Positions 14,305-27,166 of a DNA stretch of 64,000 nucleotides are shown piece after piece; the first letter of the stretch is position 1; each line of letters starts with the position of its first letter. The notes under the pieces were generated by a model, which saw only the letters and a program-made list of their open reading frames with translations, searched no databases and had not been told where the DNA came from. The position numbers and the translations under genes were made by a program. Source of the stretch: Ficedula albicollis (taxonomy: Eukaryota; Chordata; Aves; Passeriformes; Muscicapidae); NCBI RefSeq assembly GCF_000247815.1, contig NC_021675.1:65367040-65431039 (forward strand). Reading direction: 5' to 3'.

Positions 14305-15191
14305 GTTTTTGAATGGGCCTTTCTTCACATCTTCTCACTCACAGCTAATATTTACCAGTATTATCTGTTTTGAAAATTGAATTCAAAGTTGACTTACTTG
14401 TTTATAATTTCTGTTTTAGCCTGTAGGACTTGCTCTCTATGCTGGAAATGTGTTGGAAAATCCCTTTTCCTTTTATCTTGAAGTCTCAGAGTAAAGCTCT
14501 TCCTTTCTTGAGAAAGAGCTAAATGCTCCAGCAAAACCCAGAGACACATTCTCTTTAAAAATGCACTGGAATCATCTGCTTAACTGAAGGAAAAACTCTA
14601 ATATTGTTTGCAGAATTATATATTTTGATCTAAAATGTGTACTGCTCAAAAGGGTTCTGTGCATTGACAGTATCTCAGATGGCTTTGTAGATACTACTTG
14701 ACATATGTGATAAGCACTGTATGTTCTGAAATCTCTTAAATTCTAATAATTGTTTTTGAATGGGCCTTTCTTCACACCTTCTCACTCACAGCTAATATTT
14801 ACCAGTATTATCTGTTTTGAAAATTGAATTCAAAGTTGACTTACTTGTTTATAATTTCTGTTTTAGCCTGTAGGACTTGCTCTCTATGCTGGAAATGTGT
14901 TGGAAAATCCCTTTTCCTTTTATCTTGAAGTCTCAGAGTAAAGCTCTTCCTTTCTTGAGAAAGAGCTAAATGCTCCAGCAAAACCCAGAGACACATTCTC
15001 TTTAAAAATGCACTGGAATCATCTGCTTAACTGAAGGAAAAACTCTAATATTGTTTGCAGAATTATATATTTTGATCTAAAATGTGTACTGCTCAAAAGG
15101 GTTCTGTGCATTGACAGTATCTCAGATGGCTTTGTAGATACTACTTGACATATGTGATAAGCACTGTATGTTCTGAAATCTCTTAAATTCT
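14305..15191 (+). repeat. 440-bp direct duplication (14305-14744 and 14752-15191)
   Basis: Both copies start GTTTTTGAATGGGCCTTTCT and end CTCTTAAATTCT, with an offset of 447 bp and a 7-bp spacer. Reading through them I saw a single substitution (CACATCTTC versus CACACCTTC). This is the largest duplication in the window. No transposon signature is visible in the unit. Confidence 0.95.
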
Positions 15192-16196
15192 CACTTAATC
15201 TTAAAATATTGGACTACAGAAGTCTGGTCTTAAATACTATTTGGTATTTGGTGTTCAGGTTTTTAGATCATCAGGCACTGTGCTTGTATTTTTAGTGAAT
15301 TTCTCAAATACAATTATTCACGTTGTGGTTTAGCATTTGCAGTAACTAACACTTCCACAATTACAAGGCTTTTGTTTTGCTGGGCAGTGCTTCTCATATC
15401 ATCATCTGCTCTTTCTGTTGGAACATGATGTGTAATAAAACTATATGAGGGTTCAAGTTAGAATGGTGTTAACATGCTAATTTATTTTTTGCTCAATTTT
15501 TTTTAAATTTATGACAACTCGCTATCAAGAAAATAATGTTAAAACAATGCTTGAAAGCAAAAAAATACTTGATTTATATGGTACACTTTGAAGCTACTGT
15601 AGAGAGATAGAAAACATCTGGTGACACTTTCAGTGGTAGGTCAATAGTTACAGATGGTCTGTTCTTCACAGCTGTCATCCAGCTTTGTATGCAGAGTGAC
15701 TACAGTGGAAAAATCTTTTGCTGAATGAATAAACAAAACAGCACAAGGAGGCCAGCAGGCCTGTATGTTTCTACGAGATGGGAAATTAAATAAGCTACAC
15801 AAATTTAAACCAAGACTAGTGTTTAAAATGTTCGTTATATTCTGGTTTGGTTTTTTATGCTTTAGATCTTTCTATGTGGTAATTGAAGGAAGTAAATTAT
15901 AAAACAGAAATGATAAGCAAATAAAGACTAGTTTAAGACAGATCCTGTGCACAGTTTGGTGTGTTGGCTTAAGCCAATGCTGGCAGTTACATAGTTCTAT
16001 ACTATATAGTTGGCTTTTAAGGTTATAAAATGCATGTTAGATTTGATGTAATGCTTGTGCAGTCTCACAATACAGCCACATTCAATATTGAATATTGAAC
16101 ATGGTATTTTGGAAGAATACCAATGTTGAGAAATATAAAAGTGAATTTCTAAAATGGCAACAATCTTGGTTTTTTAAAAAGTAAAAAAAAAAATAG

Positions 16197-16367
16197 GATT
16201 CTGCATTCCTCATCAAATTTTCTTCTCCCCTTCATGATGAGATGTTATATTCAGCTGGAATCATCAGACACTATGCAGAACAGCAGAAGAATCTTGAATT
16301 TGAGGATGAAGAGGTGTGGATGGGAAGTGAAGAGGATGATGAGGCAAATGAAGAGTTAAAAGCCTGA
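16197..16367 (+). other. Unidentified short ORF with acidic C-terminal end (possible exon or pseudogene fragment)
   Basis: A frame opens after TAG at 16194-16196 and runs to TGA at 16365-16367. It has an ATG at 16242 that would give 41 residues. The peptide looks protein-like: MLYSAGIIRHYAEQQ, then LEFEDEEVWMGSEEDDEANE and a short ELKA end. A pyrimidine stretch (16215-16233) followed by GATGAG could act as a 3' splice site. A-rich DNA follows at 16398-16435, and AATAAA occurs at about 16443, so a processed-pseudogene tail or a last exon is conceivable. I do not recognise the family, and chance is possible. Confidence 0.3.
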
Positions 16368-17649
16368 AGAATGTTGCACATTAACTCCATTTTAAATTAA
16401 AAAAAAAAAAGAAGAACAAACACAAAAAAAGGAACTTTATTAAATAAAGTCCAAACCGAGGAGGGCAGTACTGGTAAAGATACTTAGCTGAAATGCAAAT
16501 GTGCAGCTCTTGATACTCAAAATATTTTTCTTTATAATTTCACTTGGAGTTCATGATTCTTGATGATATGTTAATGAAGAGTGCCTATGTTTGATTTTAG
16601 TGCCGTTCAGCCTCTGGAAAGAAACACGCAGATTTCTAGGTTCAGTCACTTGTAAGGCCATTTAATCCTATCCACTGATGTTGAAAGCTGCTGAGCAGGA
16701 ATAAAAGGAAACAGGGAGGTGGATTATTTGGCTCGTTTTAGTGTGCACAGTGCTTGTACCACAGTGTGCTCTGTGTTTGTTTCTCAAAGTCTACTCAGAT
16801 ATTGAAAGGTGAATAAAAGTGGTGCTCTGATTAAGCTTTATAGAGCATCTGTATCCACAGTTTTACCACATCCACTTGCTCATGTGCATTTTATATTCTA
16901 CTGCTATGATTAGGTTCTCACTGAGGGATTTTTCCTCCTCTCTCCCCATCCCCCCTTCCCACTTCTCAGTGGTTTGGTTTAAAATGCAGCCTGCTTGTTG
17001 CAATGCCCTTATGCTGCCTTGCCCAGCTCCACGGTATCTGAAAAGTGCCTGGCTGTATCTGCTGCCAAAGAGCTTTGCCTAGTCATGCATAAACCTGCTC
17101 CAAATGCCATTTGGTTGATAGAGATGTTGGCATTCTCTGTTGCCACCGGGACGTGTTTCTCTGTGCTCCTTGACTTGGTTTCCTACAATTTCCAAGCTGA
17201 AACTGGAGTATGTTATTATCACGAGCCTGAAACCTAAGAATGAAAGGAGTATTTTCTCCCACTGAGAGCTTTGTGATGCAAAGTTGTGGCTTCCCAATTT
17301 CATGTCAGGTGAACGTGTTTCTGTCAATTTATAGGAATATGGACCTGTGCCTGCCCAAGGTGCCTGCATTAATTTGTTCAGTGGAAGGGCAGAAAAGTAT
17401 TTGACAGTGAAAAGGCAGAGAACAGCTGGCTTGAAACATTTCTACTGGTTGGTCTGAGTTGTGCTTTGTCCTTTTTATCTCTGTCCTTAGAAGACACTTT
17501 GCTGTGAAATAAATACCAATTTACCTAATATGATTTAAGAACTTTGTGGGGTTTTTTTAATTCTTTAGATTATATACAAATCATCTCCAGATCATCAGGA
17601 CAAAGTCGCCAAAAATGATGTATTTTAAAGTTTATCTTTCTATTCTCAG

Positions 17650-17808
17650 GTGGAAATAAGCTTGAAAAAGACTGAGCATTTCTGCCTGGTGGCTGGTGTG
17701 AGAAGAGCATCACCAAGCTGTGTGGGGACGTTCTTTGAGCTTCCACTCTTATGTCTCTAATGGACAAACACAAAGTGAAGCGGCAACGTCTGGATCGCAT
17801 ATTTGAAG
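17650..17808 (+). other. CTBP2: CTBP2 exon including 101-nt 5'UTR
   Basis: The inferred acceptor is the AG at 17648-17649, preceded by a pyrimidine-rich stretch (about 17630-17647). The exon then runs through a 5'UTR at 17650-17750 and the coding part at 17751-17808. The donor GT is at 17809-17810, followed by TGGA, a weak match to the GTRAGT consensus. The UTR has no upstream ATG in a strong context. Because the exon begins with a splice acceptor, at least one non-coding exon and a promoter should lie further left, and I could not recognise one in the window. The exon coordinates are inferred from splice signals and would need transcript data. Confidence 0.72.
17751..17808 (+). CDS. CTBP2: CTBP2 first coding exon (N-terminus of C-terminal binding protein 2), partial gene
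   Basis: CtBP2 is a nuclear NAD(H)-binding corepressor of the D-2-hydroxyacid dehydrogenase family that is recruited to PxDLS-type motifs. This exon encodes 19 residues plus one base of the next codon, reading MSLMDKHKVKRQRLDRIFE. From memory of the family, the human N-terminus is MALVDKHKVKRQRLDRICE, so residues 5-17 match exactly and the differences are A2S, V4M and C18F. This basic segment is specific to CtBP2, is absent from CtBP1, and carries nuclear targeting and the acetylated lysines 6, 8 and 10, all present here. The exon ends GAAG|GT, leaving a split glycine codon that fits the known continuation into the substrate-binding domain. An in-frame TGA at 17736-17738 rules out an N-terminal extension. 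The start has a poor context, with C at -3 and T at +4. All remaining coding exons lie to the right, outside this window. Confidence 0.9.
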
Positions 17809-19272
17809 GTTGGACATTTCAATTTCTAGTGTTAACTGTGTTAGTTTTGTGGAATACTGATCTTTTCTTTTGGTCATTCCCTGTGTTTTTAATTGAGTTG
17901 TAGTTCCTGTCGAGATAGTATTGAATACAATATTCTCTCCTGTTGAGAATATTAAAAACAGCACAAATTCTGGTTTTTGGGTGGAAACAGACCTAGACAA
18001 ATAAAAGAAACTAGTCTGTGACCTATTCTACAGTTGAGTTGGCTTTCATCTTAGCATTTTACAACATTCTATCAAAACACTGTAGAAGATTGTGGGTTTA
18101 TATAAAACAACAATTGCAAAAGGGCAAGATGACCACATAGTGTTCTCAGGAGTCTTTCTCTACAGGCTTGCTTCATGTAGATTGATTTAACAGCTTGTAT
18201 GTGATCCTTGAAATGAAGTAAAAAGTAGATGAAAACAAAACAAAAATTGCAGGAGACCCCCCCCAAACGTTAAATGAGTATGAATAAAAATAGTGTGAAT
18301 TCCAGTGAAAGGAGTTGTAATCATTTGGGTCTGTCATTTTACCTTAGGTCACAAATGATGAATTGCATTTTCCTGCTGTTCTCTCCAAAAGGGCTTTTAG
18401 AGCTGGTATGAAAGCAGGTCGAGGGATAAGTTGTACTGTTTTTAAGAATATGCATGAATGGTCTGGACTAAATGAATTTTTATATTAAAATGTTAGTTTC
18501 TCACTAAAAGGCAAGGGAATGGTTAATTTCTTTTTGACATGATGGAAGACAGTGTAGAGACTGGTGGGTATGTGGTCTCTGCATCATGTCTAATGATGTG
18601 AACTGGAGATGAAACCTTTGCCTACTCCATGTGTTGGTCTTGAGACCCTTTTCCAGCAGCTGTGTTGTGTGAGGAGTCCCTGGCAGTGGATTTTTACCCT
18701 TTCCTTTGTGCCAGTGTGAGTGTGACTCTACCATGAGCTACACTGAGAAGCTGACTTGTATTAAAACCTTTTGATGGAATATTTTCCATTTAGGTAAATT
18801 TTTCAGTCGAGGTCACTGCTCAGCTGACAGAGGGGGCAGTTGGAAAAGTTCAGTGGGGTTGCTGGGACTGTTTAGCCTAACACAACCAGAGAAAGGGACA
18901 TTTCATCCAAGTATTAAAGGGTGCAGCTCCACATTTGGTTTGGGTGATAATCTCCTTGTCAGTCTTCTAAAACTGGCCAGGCCCACCCATGGTTGCCAGG
19001 TCCAAACTGTTACTGTGTCCCACCTAGGCTGTTTGGCCAAGCAGCCAGTTGAACCTGCTCGCTGGAGACTGATCCCTGCTCAGAGAAATGGGGAACTGCC
19101 TGCAGAGGATGATGAAATTGGAAAGGCTGCCCCACTTTCTGTGCATCTCTGCAGCTGGATCAGCTAGAACTGACCTAGGAGTGTGCAGGCTCCTCTTCTC
19201 TGCTCCCAGTCTCAGTTCCCTATCCTGGAGTTTCTGTATCCAACTCTTCAATACAAAATGGAGAATATTAAC

Positions 19273-19294
19273 TTTTTTTTTTTTTTTTTTTTTT
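19273..19294 (+). repeat. 22-nt poly-T
   Basis: A pure T run that could be slippage or the reverse complement of a retroposon A-tail. No retroposon body was recognised next to it. Confidence 0.9.
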
Positions 19295-22200
19295 GGCTGT
19301 GTTAGTCAGCTGAATTGGCAAGTTGTGAAGAAGAATGACAAACCTGTCTCTTTTGATGGCAGCTAGCAGTCAGAGCAGCTCAGCCCACTCAGTGCAGTCT
19401 CAGCCTCTTATGGGATTATTATACTGAGCAACAGAGCAACGTAAGAGCAAGAAGTCTGTGCTGATGTGGGAAGGAGCATTGTGAGGGACAGAGGTGACAG
19501 ACCAGCAGCCACTGTCACTGAAATAGCAGTGGCTTCCCCCAGGCTCACAGCTCACATCCAGTGATGCTGTTTAATCAGTGCCTTTTGTCTGGCTTGTTTT
19601 TCCCTGCCCTGCACAATTCACTGCATCCGTCCTATGGTAAAATCTGTGTGGCCATGCAGTGGAGGGAATTGATCCACTTGAAAAGTGAAGTAGGAAAAAA
19701 AGGGGGTTTTTTTAGCCTCTGTTTCCTTAATCCCATTTACCCAATAGCCAAGTTGGGAAAATAGAGTGGGAAGGCCAGGCAGAAGATGATCAGGAGGAGA
19801 GGGGGTAAAACAGCAAATATGGAAACATGTTTGAAATTTTATAGCTATGGGAACACGATTTGGCTTCCAAGTGCTGGAACTATGTTCTGCTCTTGTGTGT
19901 CTGTACGTTCAAATGTTCTCTGAGACTTGTAAACACATTTCCCTGTCTGATGATTTCAAATAGTGTAAAAAGGGATAAAAACTAGGAGGGTTGCCTTTGT
20001 TTTATAATGGCTTTTTTTTCTACATATGGTCCTGTTCAGGTTTAAAAATTGGTTGTGCAGAATTGTTCTCTGATATATGTGCCTTTCATAACACAACCTA
20101 AATATTTTATATTTTAGAAATATGTGGTGTTTTATAAAGCTCAGGGTATCTAATGAGCTGTAGAACTGTTAAAGGTGGTTTATCTTCTTGGTCAGCTTTC
20201 CTGTTCATCAGTTTGTGCATTGCTTTCTTCTCTTGAACTTTCCCTTAGAAGAGGATATTTTAAAGATGCACTTTATTTCTATTGCAAGTTCACTTAAAAA
20301 TAGGCTGCAATAACTTGCTAACTACTACTAATTACGTATTTTTTCATGAATTCTTGAACATAATGTAGCTTAGTGGAGCTAAGTGATTTTGTCTCTGAGG
20401 TACCTGTGATTCTCTTTGATGATTTCTTAAATATGAAATTGAATATTTGCTTTTAATCCCAAAGCTGTCTGCAATTATATTTTTTTTGTGCACATTTCAA
20501 TGTTCTGCTGTTGAAGACTGTCCCCTAAAAAAGCCAGGTATTAAATTCTGGTTTCTAACTTCCACCAGGAACTGTGAATTATGCTTAGGCATAAGGACAT
20601 GATTCAGGACACTCTTAGATGCTAATATTAAACTCACTTCACAATTTCTAAAATAACATTTAGGATTCTTCCCTTGGAGATAAATGGCATCAGGACATGG
20701 GAAAGATTAATTAGTTACTGATTATATTGTTCTTTGTCCCCCTCTCCGGTGATGCTGGTGATTGCAAAGCATAATTACAGTAGTATACATTTGGCAGAAC
20801 AGTTGGAAGTGTCACAGTGCAAAAATAAAATGTGTTCATTTTGTGGGTAATTTGAAAAATTCAAAATGTTTTTGGCATTTTGAAAAGTTGTTATGTCTAA
20901 TTAAGGTATTATTGTGCTTTATATTGTAACAAACTGTAAACAATGCTGTTTATTTGCTTATGTTCTAGAAATCTTTAATTAAATGCATGTATGTTTTACT
21001 GACCATTGCTTGGCAGTTACCTTGGGATGTCTGACCTCTGTTGCATTTGCTGGGTGCTAATAGATGAAGCAGAGAAGAACAGAAGGTGGCTGTATGCAGG
21101 AGGAATGTTTGAATTGTCTGTGAATGGGCTTGGTGAACACTGAATTGTTTTTAAATACATTATTTTGGCTGCCTAAGCACAATATATTTATTATACACTG
21201 CTTTTGGTGGGTTTCCAAGCTTTAGGGAACACTGGTGGAGGAAAAAAGGGGCTTCTCTCATTTCTTCTTGCTTGTTTGCACAGGTATTAGGGAGTAAAGT
21301 ACACAGCACAATGCTGGAAATGGAACTGGAAAATTGAGAGTGACTTTCCCAATTAGGTAATTGCTTGAAACCAGGAATTTCTTCCCAGAGCACCTCATGT
21401 GATATTTATACAGCAAAGACTGCAACATGTGCCAAGTACAAATCTTTGAGGACCCTGTCTGTCCCCAGACAGATGTTTTTTTGCTTTTTTTTTTTCTTCT
21501 GGTTTTGATAAGCAAAAAGCATCTTAGCATTCAGAATGCTCAAACAATCATTTCCTTTCTTTTTTTTTTTCCTTTTTGTGCAGCACTAGTATTAATGTTA
21601 TTCTTTATATGCATGTTGATTCATCTTTTCTTGAAGTGCCCAGAAGAAAACTTGGAATGTATTGTAGCTATTTTAACAGTGATGCTTTATTACCTAAGAA
21701 ATGAAGAGTTGGCTGGGATCATAAATTGGCAAAGAAAGTGCATATCAAAGGGATGAACTTCTGAAATTTCAGATAAAATCTCTCATCTTTGCTTTTATGA
21801 AGGGCAGCCTTTCTTTGGGAAGGTTTGACTACTGGCAAATACCCAAGTGTGATGCACTTTGAAGGACAGTAAAAGTGCAAGATAAATGAATAGTTTCTTT
21901 TCAAGGATAGGGCCTGGGCTTTCTTTCCCTATAAGGAAACGTTTGTATTTTTAGAGCTTCTTTTTTCTGCTTGAGATTTAGTAAGATGGATCTTCAGTTC
22001 ATAGTTGATATGGAATGTGTTGATGGCTTCAGGAGGAATGCAGAGGGGAAAAAAACAGATATTAATTGAATTTGGTTGTCTTCCCAAATTGATAGAGAAA
22101 TCTTTTAATAAAGAGTGACTTAAGAGAAAAATGCATTCACTTTCCTGATTTCTTGTGCATGTAATATCTTGGCTTCTTATCAAATGGGAAGTACCAGATT

Positions 22201-25200
22201 TACAAATACCAAGTGTTTTTTCATGATCATTGATGGATCCTCTCTACTTTAGGTAAACTGTGATTTGACCTTGCAGTTGTGAATGAGGCAGTTAAGTTTT
22301 CTGTATTTCAATAAGAAGATAGCCTACTTTGGCAAGGTCTGGGCTTTCCCTGAATTTCAAAACAGATTTTTTACTGAAGTTGGTCTGTACCATGTAAGTT
22401 GATCTGTAAACAAGAGGAAGGAGGAATAAATGTTTCCAGGCAGTGAGTACCCATATAGCTCTTTCTTGTGTAAGTGGGAATTGCAGATGTCAAGTTCTTT
22501 GGGGAACAAGAGCTACCAGTTTTCTTAACTGGCATCCAAATTTGAACATGTTCTTCATTGTCTCACTTGCTACATATACTGGAGAAAGAATAGAAATAAT
22601 AAAATGCACAGGCAATGGTAAATCAAATAATACTTCATAGAGTTTTCTTCCTATGTACTGATCTTAGTACTTGTTATACTTAATATGCCAAGTGTTTCTT
22701 AAAATGGGATTAATGGGCTGCCTCATTGCTTGGTGTCTGTCAGACTTCAGAAGGTGGCTTAGTGAAGGATTAGGGCAGCAGAGGGAGCTAAAAGATTCCT
22801 AATATTTTATCATTTGTTTCCTAACTCAAAGTAGCTCCTTTATAAAGTACCAATTAACCTTTGCAAAAATGTGATTTTCTAACCTTAAGTGCCTTCGGCA
22901 AATACATAAGGATTTAAACTGGAGTAAATTCCTTTTCTCTGTAGCAATCCAGTATAAATTAAATTAAGAATCAGATAGTAAAAGCTACCAAAATCTTTCT
23001 GCAGGAACAGCCATCAAACCTTTCAAGTGTAGCAAATTAAATTAAGCAAGCAGAGTTTTCTATGAATAACCTATAGAAGAATATTCTATAAGTAAACCAA
23101 TTTTCATTCAGATACAAGTGTTTTAACATAAAAATGCACGCTTTGTGCATTACATACAAGCATGTTTTAAAAATTCAACACTATTTTTCTCTGTTTTGCT
23201 TGTAAAAACTTTGAAAGCATTTTTGAACATGTGGTAATACAGAGAATTGGGTAAAAGTTGCCTTCAAAGAATGTGACGGGTATTCTAAGGACTAAGATAA
23301 GTTGACTTTAAAATAATAAAATAGCAAATGGTGCTACCAGGAACATCAATGTAACAAGATTGTTTGCTTCTTTCCAAATGAAAATTATCTTCTATTTGGG
23401 TTATGTTTACCCTACTGCAAAGGCATCTTTTATCTCATTAGATTTCTAGTTGAAATGCTTATGCACAGGCTTGTGCTTGGTTTTTGGCTTTGTCCTTAAT
23501 GTAAGTATTTGCAGTGCAAAGTGTTTTTTAGCTTTCTTTTGGCTTTCTGCAGTAACCTGCACCTGAGTCTTCACCTAGACAGACTTTGGATCTGCATCCA
23601 CTTAAGTACTGCAATGTTGCAGAGGAATTATAGTAACAATGCAAGTTGTATGAAAAGAAAATTGGCTTAGAAGCCCATTTTTCTCTAAATGATGCTAAAT
23701 AGTAGCTGTTAAAAACAACTTTCAGTGAGAAAACTTCAGTAAGGAAATTTGAGGGGGAAAATAATCTATGGAGAAAAATCTGTGAGCTGAACATTTCAGC
23801 AAAACTTTAAAATCTCAAATTCTAAGTTACAAATGTTGTAAAGAAAATCTGCATTTTTGTGATGTCCATCATCATGCATTTTATCTGTGCTGTCACATTT
23901 TGATTGGTATATTGAAATACACTGCTTGGTTATGACAAGCAGCTGTGTTCAGCTGTGATATATCCAGAAAATTGCATGTAGTAAAGTCAAAATAGTTTCC
24001 TTTAATATTAGTGTCAAAGAAAATGTTAAATACAGAAAATAATATAGCATGACACTGGTTTTACAAGGTTGTATTAATTGTATTTGTAGTATCAGATGTT
24101 TGAGTCAGAATCCAGTACATAACCACACCTTGTCCTCTAATTCCTGAATAATCTCCAGAGAACTTATTTCTCCTATTCTACTATTAATAAAAACATTTTC
24201 AGACTAGATATTTAGCTTTTATACAGTGCAGATCAGTGCCTGGTAAAAATTTTAAAAGCTTTAGAAGTCTTAAGTACTTGATGGTAATATGTGTTATTTC
24301 TGCCTGGGGTCAGGGACGATGCTCTGATGTTGCTTTACACTGTGCTCTGGAAAACTGAACTGTACAAAGATTAAGTGTCTAGGTAAACATACTGAAAAAT
24401 TTAGGTAGTCATCTAATTAAAGCAGTCATGTTCAGCTTTCACAGAGGCAATTCCCATCCTCAGGGAAGTGCAGTCTGAGATGCAAAAAAGGATTTTATTC
24501 TGTTTCCTCCCTTAGTGCAGTCAGGATGGGAGTGTGATTATGCAAGTGGAAACAAGAAAATAAAAGTGGAGACAGACTTTTAGTGCTGGAGGCCTCTGCT
24601 GCTCCATTCTTGTGTCCTTGTTCCAGGAGGTCAATACTGAACTTGAAAGGTGCCTCTCCTTAAACAGGAGGAATTTGCCAGGGAGGAAATATCTAGCAGA
24701 GATGTCCTTCCTCATTAGGTAAGTCATTGTGGTCTGATGGACAGGTCATTTGGAGTTAAGAAACCTGTGTTGTGTCTTGTGGCTCTCCTGAAGTCAGGTA
24801 GCAGGTTAGAAAAAGAGAAACTGCCTCTGCATCTTCTTTTTCTGTGACAGAAAACAGCCAGAGACTATTCTGGGATATAAATAGCAGCAGGCCGTTGTAA
24901 TACTCTTGGAATCCCTTTAAATTTGAGGTTTTGCTAATTGTGAAAATACCTGGCACTTGCTGCAGGTGAAAACACACCCTTTGGTACCACTGGAGATCCA
25001 GAACTCTGCAGTGGTTTGTGGCCCTGCTTAGATATCTAAATAAAAAGGTTCCTTCTTCCACCCTTTCCTATGAGAACTAAATTTAAATTGCTTGTGACTT
25101 TGAGCAGATGTATTTGTTTTTTTTTTTTAAAGCCAGAAATTAGCTGTTAAAAATTATTCATGTTTCTCTTTCCCCTGATGCTTATTTTTCAAAGTATCCT

Positions 25201-26566
25201 CCCATGCACTGAATTTTCAAACCTTTCATTCTGGCAATTAACTGGAGACACAGCAAAAAAACACAGGAAAAATTACAGGCAATGGCAGTAGGAAAGCAAA
25301 AGATGAAGAGTAAAGACTCTTTATTCTTTTGATCCTACCTGTATTTTTCAGAAAGTTTCCTTGTGTGCTAGATAATGACACTCAAATACAATTAGACTAT
25401 GACTCCTGCTAATAGGTAATCAAGAATAATTATAAGTTTTAATTAAATACACGATAAATGCCTCTTTTTGTCAAGGAGTGCACATTTGAAGAAACAGTTG
25501 CATTAAGTGCTAAGAAAACTTTTTCCCAGGCAATTTTGTCACCATTGCTTGTTCCCTGCTGCTCCTTTCTGTCTTGAAGATTGCATCAGTCGCACGCATG
25601 TGGTTTTTTTTCCTGGGTATCAAATACCACTTAGGCAGGTGTTACTTAATTTCCACAACATCTGCCAGTCATCTTTGCTTGTTGTTGTTAGTTTAGCTAA
25701 CCTGCAGATGGTCATGTTTGCCCGTTTGTGCAGTGCTCCAGAGGCTCCCATGCCTGTTCCCTGAGTGCTGCCCTGCACTTCCATGCAGGCATCATCAGTT
25801 TATCAAACTCAAATAATTTAGTAACAGTTACGTCTTCTTGCAATAAACAAAAGCAGCTGGGCTCTAGCTATCCTTATCTGCATGAATGCATAGATTGTAA
25901 AGGGCTTTTCTGACAGACAGGGCAGAAGTTTAGAATTTCAAACTGGAATTTAGGGCATGTAAGTCAGAATGAGTCGACACTGATGTTTAGAAACAATATA
26001 ATAATGCAGAGAATGAATTAGTTACCATAGTAACTGCTTTGTTTTAATAATTTGGAGGGGCAATGAATAGAAGGAGCTCAGAATGAAGTAGTATCACTCT
26101 TAATTACATGTTGTGCAACGAGAGAGGTTTTGTTCATTAATAGTGGGAATTAATTTGATTTTATAACAGATTGAAGAATGAATGGATAAGTTTTACTGTG
26201 GAAAGGCAATAAGAATGATTTACAGGTTTTTTTATTCTTATTTTTTCTAGCCCCTGGGAGAAACATAATCACATTTTACATTTTATTATGGCAATGCAGA
26301 TTATTGATTTCTTAACAATAAAACATGCTCAATATATTGCATTGTAAGCGTGGCTTCAATCTGTGTGCAGTGATTTGTTGCCTGGCAGTTGTTGGCAGCC
26401 TAGCAACATGCTTCAGTCCAGATCTGCAAAAGGATGTAGACACCCAAAGTTAGGAGTTACAGGCAAGGCAGGTTTTCAGTACTTCAAAACCCCTTTAAAA
26501 ACATCACCTTGAAATCCCTTTATACTTTGTAGGTGAAATTCAAGTACACTCCACACTTTCAAGATC

Positions 26567-26622
26567 ACAGAATCACAGAATGGCTTGGAAGGAACCTTAA
26601 TGATCATCTCATTCCACTAGAC
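26567..26622 (-). mobile_element. CR1 3' tail, minus strand
   Basis: TCACAGAATCACAGAATGGC, TTGGAAGGAACCTTAATGAT and CATCTCATTCCA are the reverse complement of the CR1 3' terminus. The homology fades after about 55 bp. Confidence 0.88.
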
Positions 26623-26844
26623 CTGGTCACTCGAAGTCCTGACCTTCTTAATTATCTTTCCTCTTGCAGAGTGGAGCAGTTTCATGTGCATTTTGTGCAT
26701 AAGACAAGGCAGGATCCTCAAACTGAAGGAGCTCTTTTGGAGGGAGATGCAGAACAAGCAAAAGGCTGCTGTGATCACAGGCAGCAGGAGTCAGCTGGAG
26801 TGGAGCCTGTTTTGCAGAAAGATGGGGGCACAGACTCCCCAAAA

Positions 26845-27134
26845 GTGCTTGACTCCCGAAATTGGTGTGCAGTGCCTGTCCCAGCACTCTCACAGCCTGT
26901 GCAGACAAAGCCATGGCTGGAGACTGGCAGGTGTCATGAAGGGATCACTGCTGATGTCCTACCAGAGCCTTTCTCAGAGCACAGCCTCTAACTTGTGTCT
27001 GCCTTTTCATCTGGTGCCTTTTTAAAATTATCTTTGAGACTGCTGGCAGCTTCTGGCTGAAATTTGCTGGTGAGTTAAAGATTTAATTTTGGAGGGTCCA
27101 GCAGGTAGATGGACAGACACATTTAGGAGAGCCT

Positions 27135-27166
<32 letters not shown>

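Larger units (their letters stand above)
1..17649 (+). other. CTBP2: Intron or 5' flank upstream of CTBP2 coding exon
   Basis: This is AT-rich sequence without a recognisable protein-coding exon or CpG island. It holds five CR1 fragments, one 440-bp direct duplication and A/T homopolymers, all listed separately. The rest shows no repeat or gene signature I can identify. Assignment to a CTBP2 upstream intron is inferred from the splice acceptor at 17648-17649. Part of it could instead be intergenic if the upstream non-coding exon lies within it. Confidence 0.6.

Noticed and set aside
16081..16100. Palindrome TTCAATATTGAA followed by a partial repeat
   Set aside because: A short AT-rich palindrome is expected by chance in this composition, and nothing nearby suggests a function.
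21427..21756. 109-codon ORF with hydrophobic segments
   Set aside because: The hydrophobic stretches come from T-rich runs (poly-Phe and Leu). There is no support for a real membrane protein.
25750..25764. ATG CCT GTT CCC, similar to what I recall as the MPVP start of the RIBEYE A-domain
   Set aside because: The fifth codon is TGA, and no long frame follows. It is a four-codon chance match.
26533..26991. 152-codon plus-strand ORF
   Set aside because: It starts in a CR1 tail and ends inside one copy of a 289-bp duplication. The matching frames around the second copy are broken, and there is no recognisable domain.
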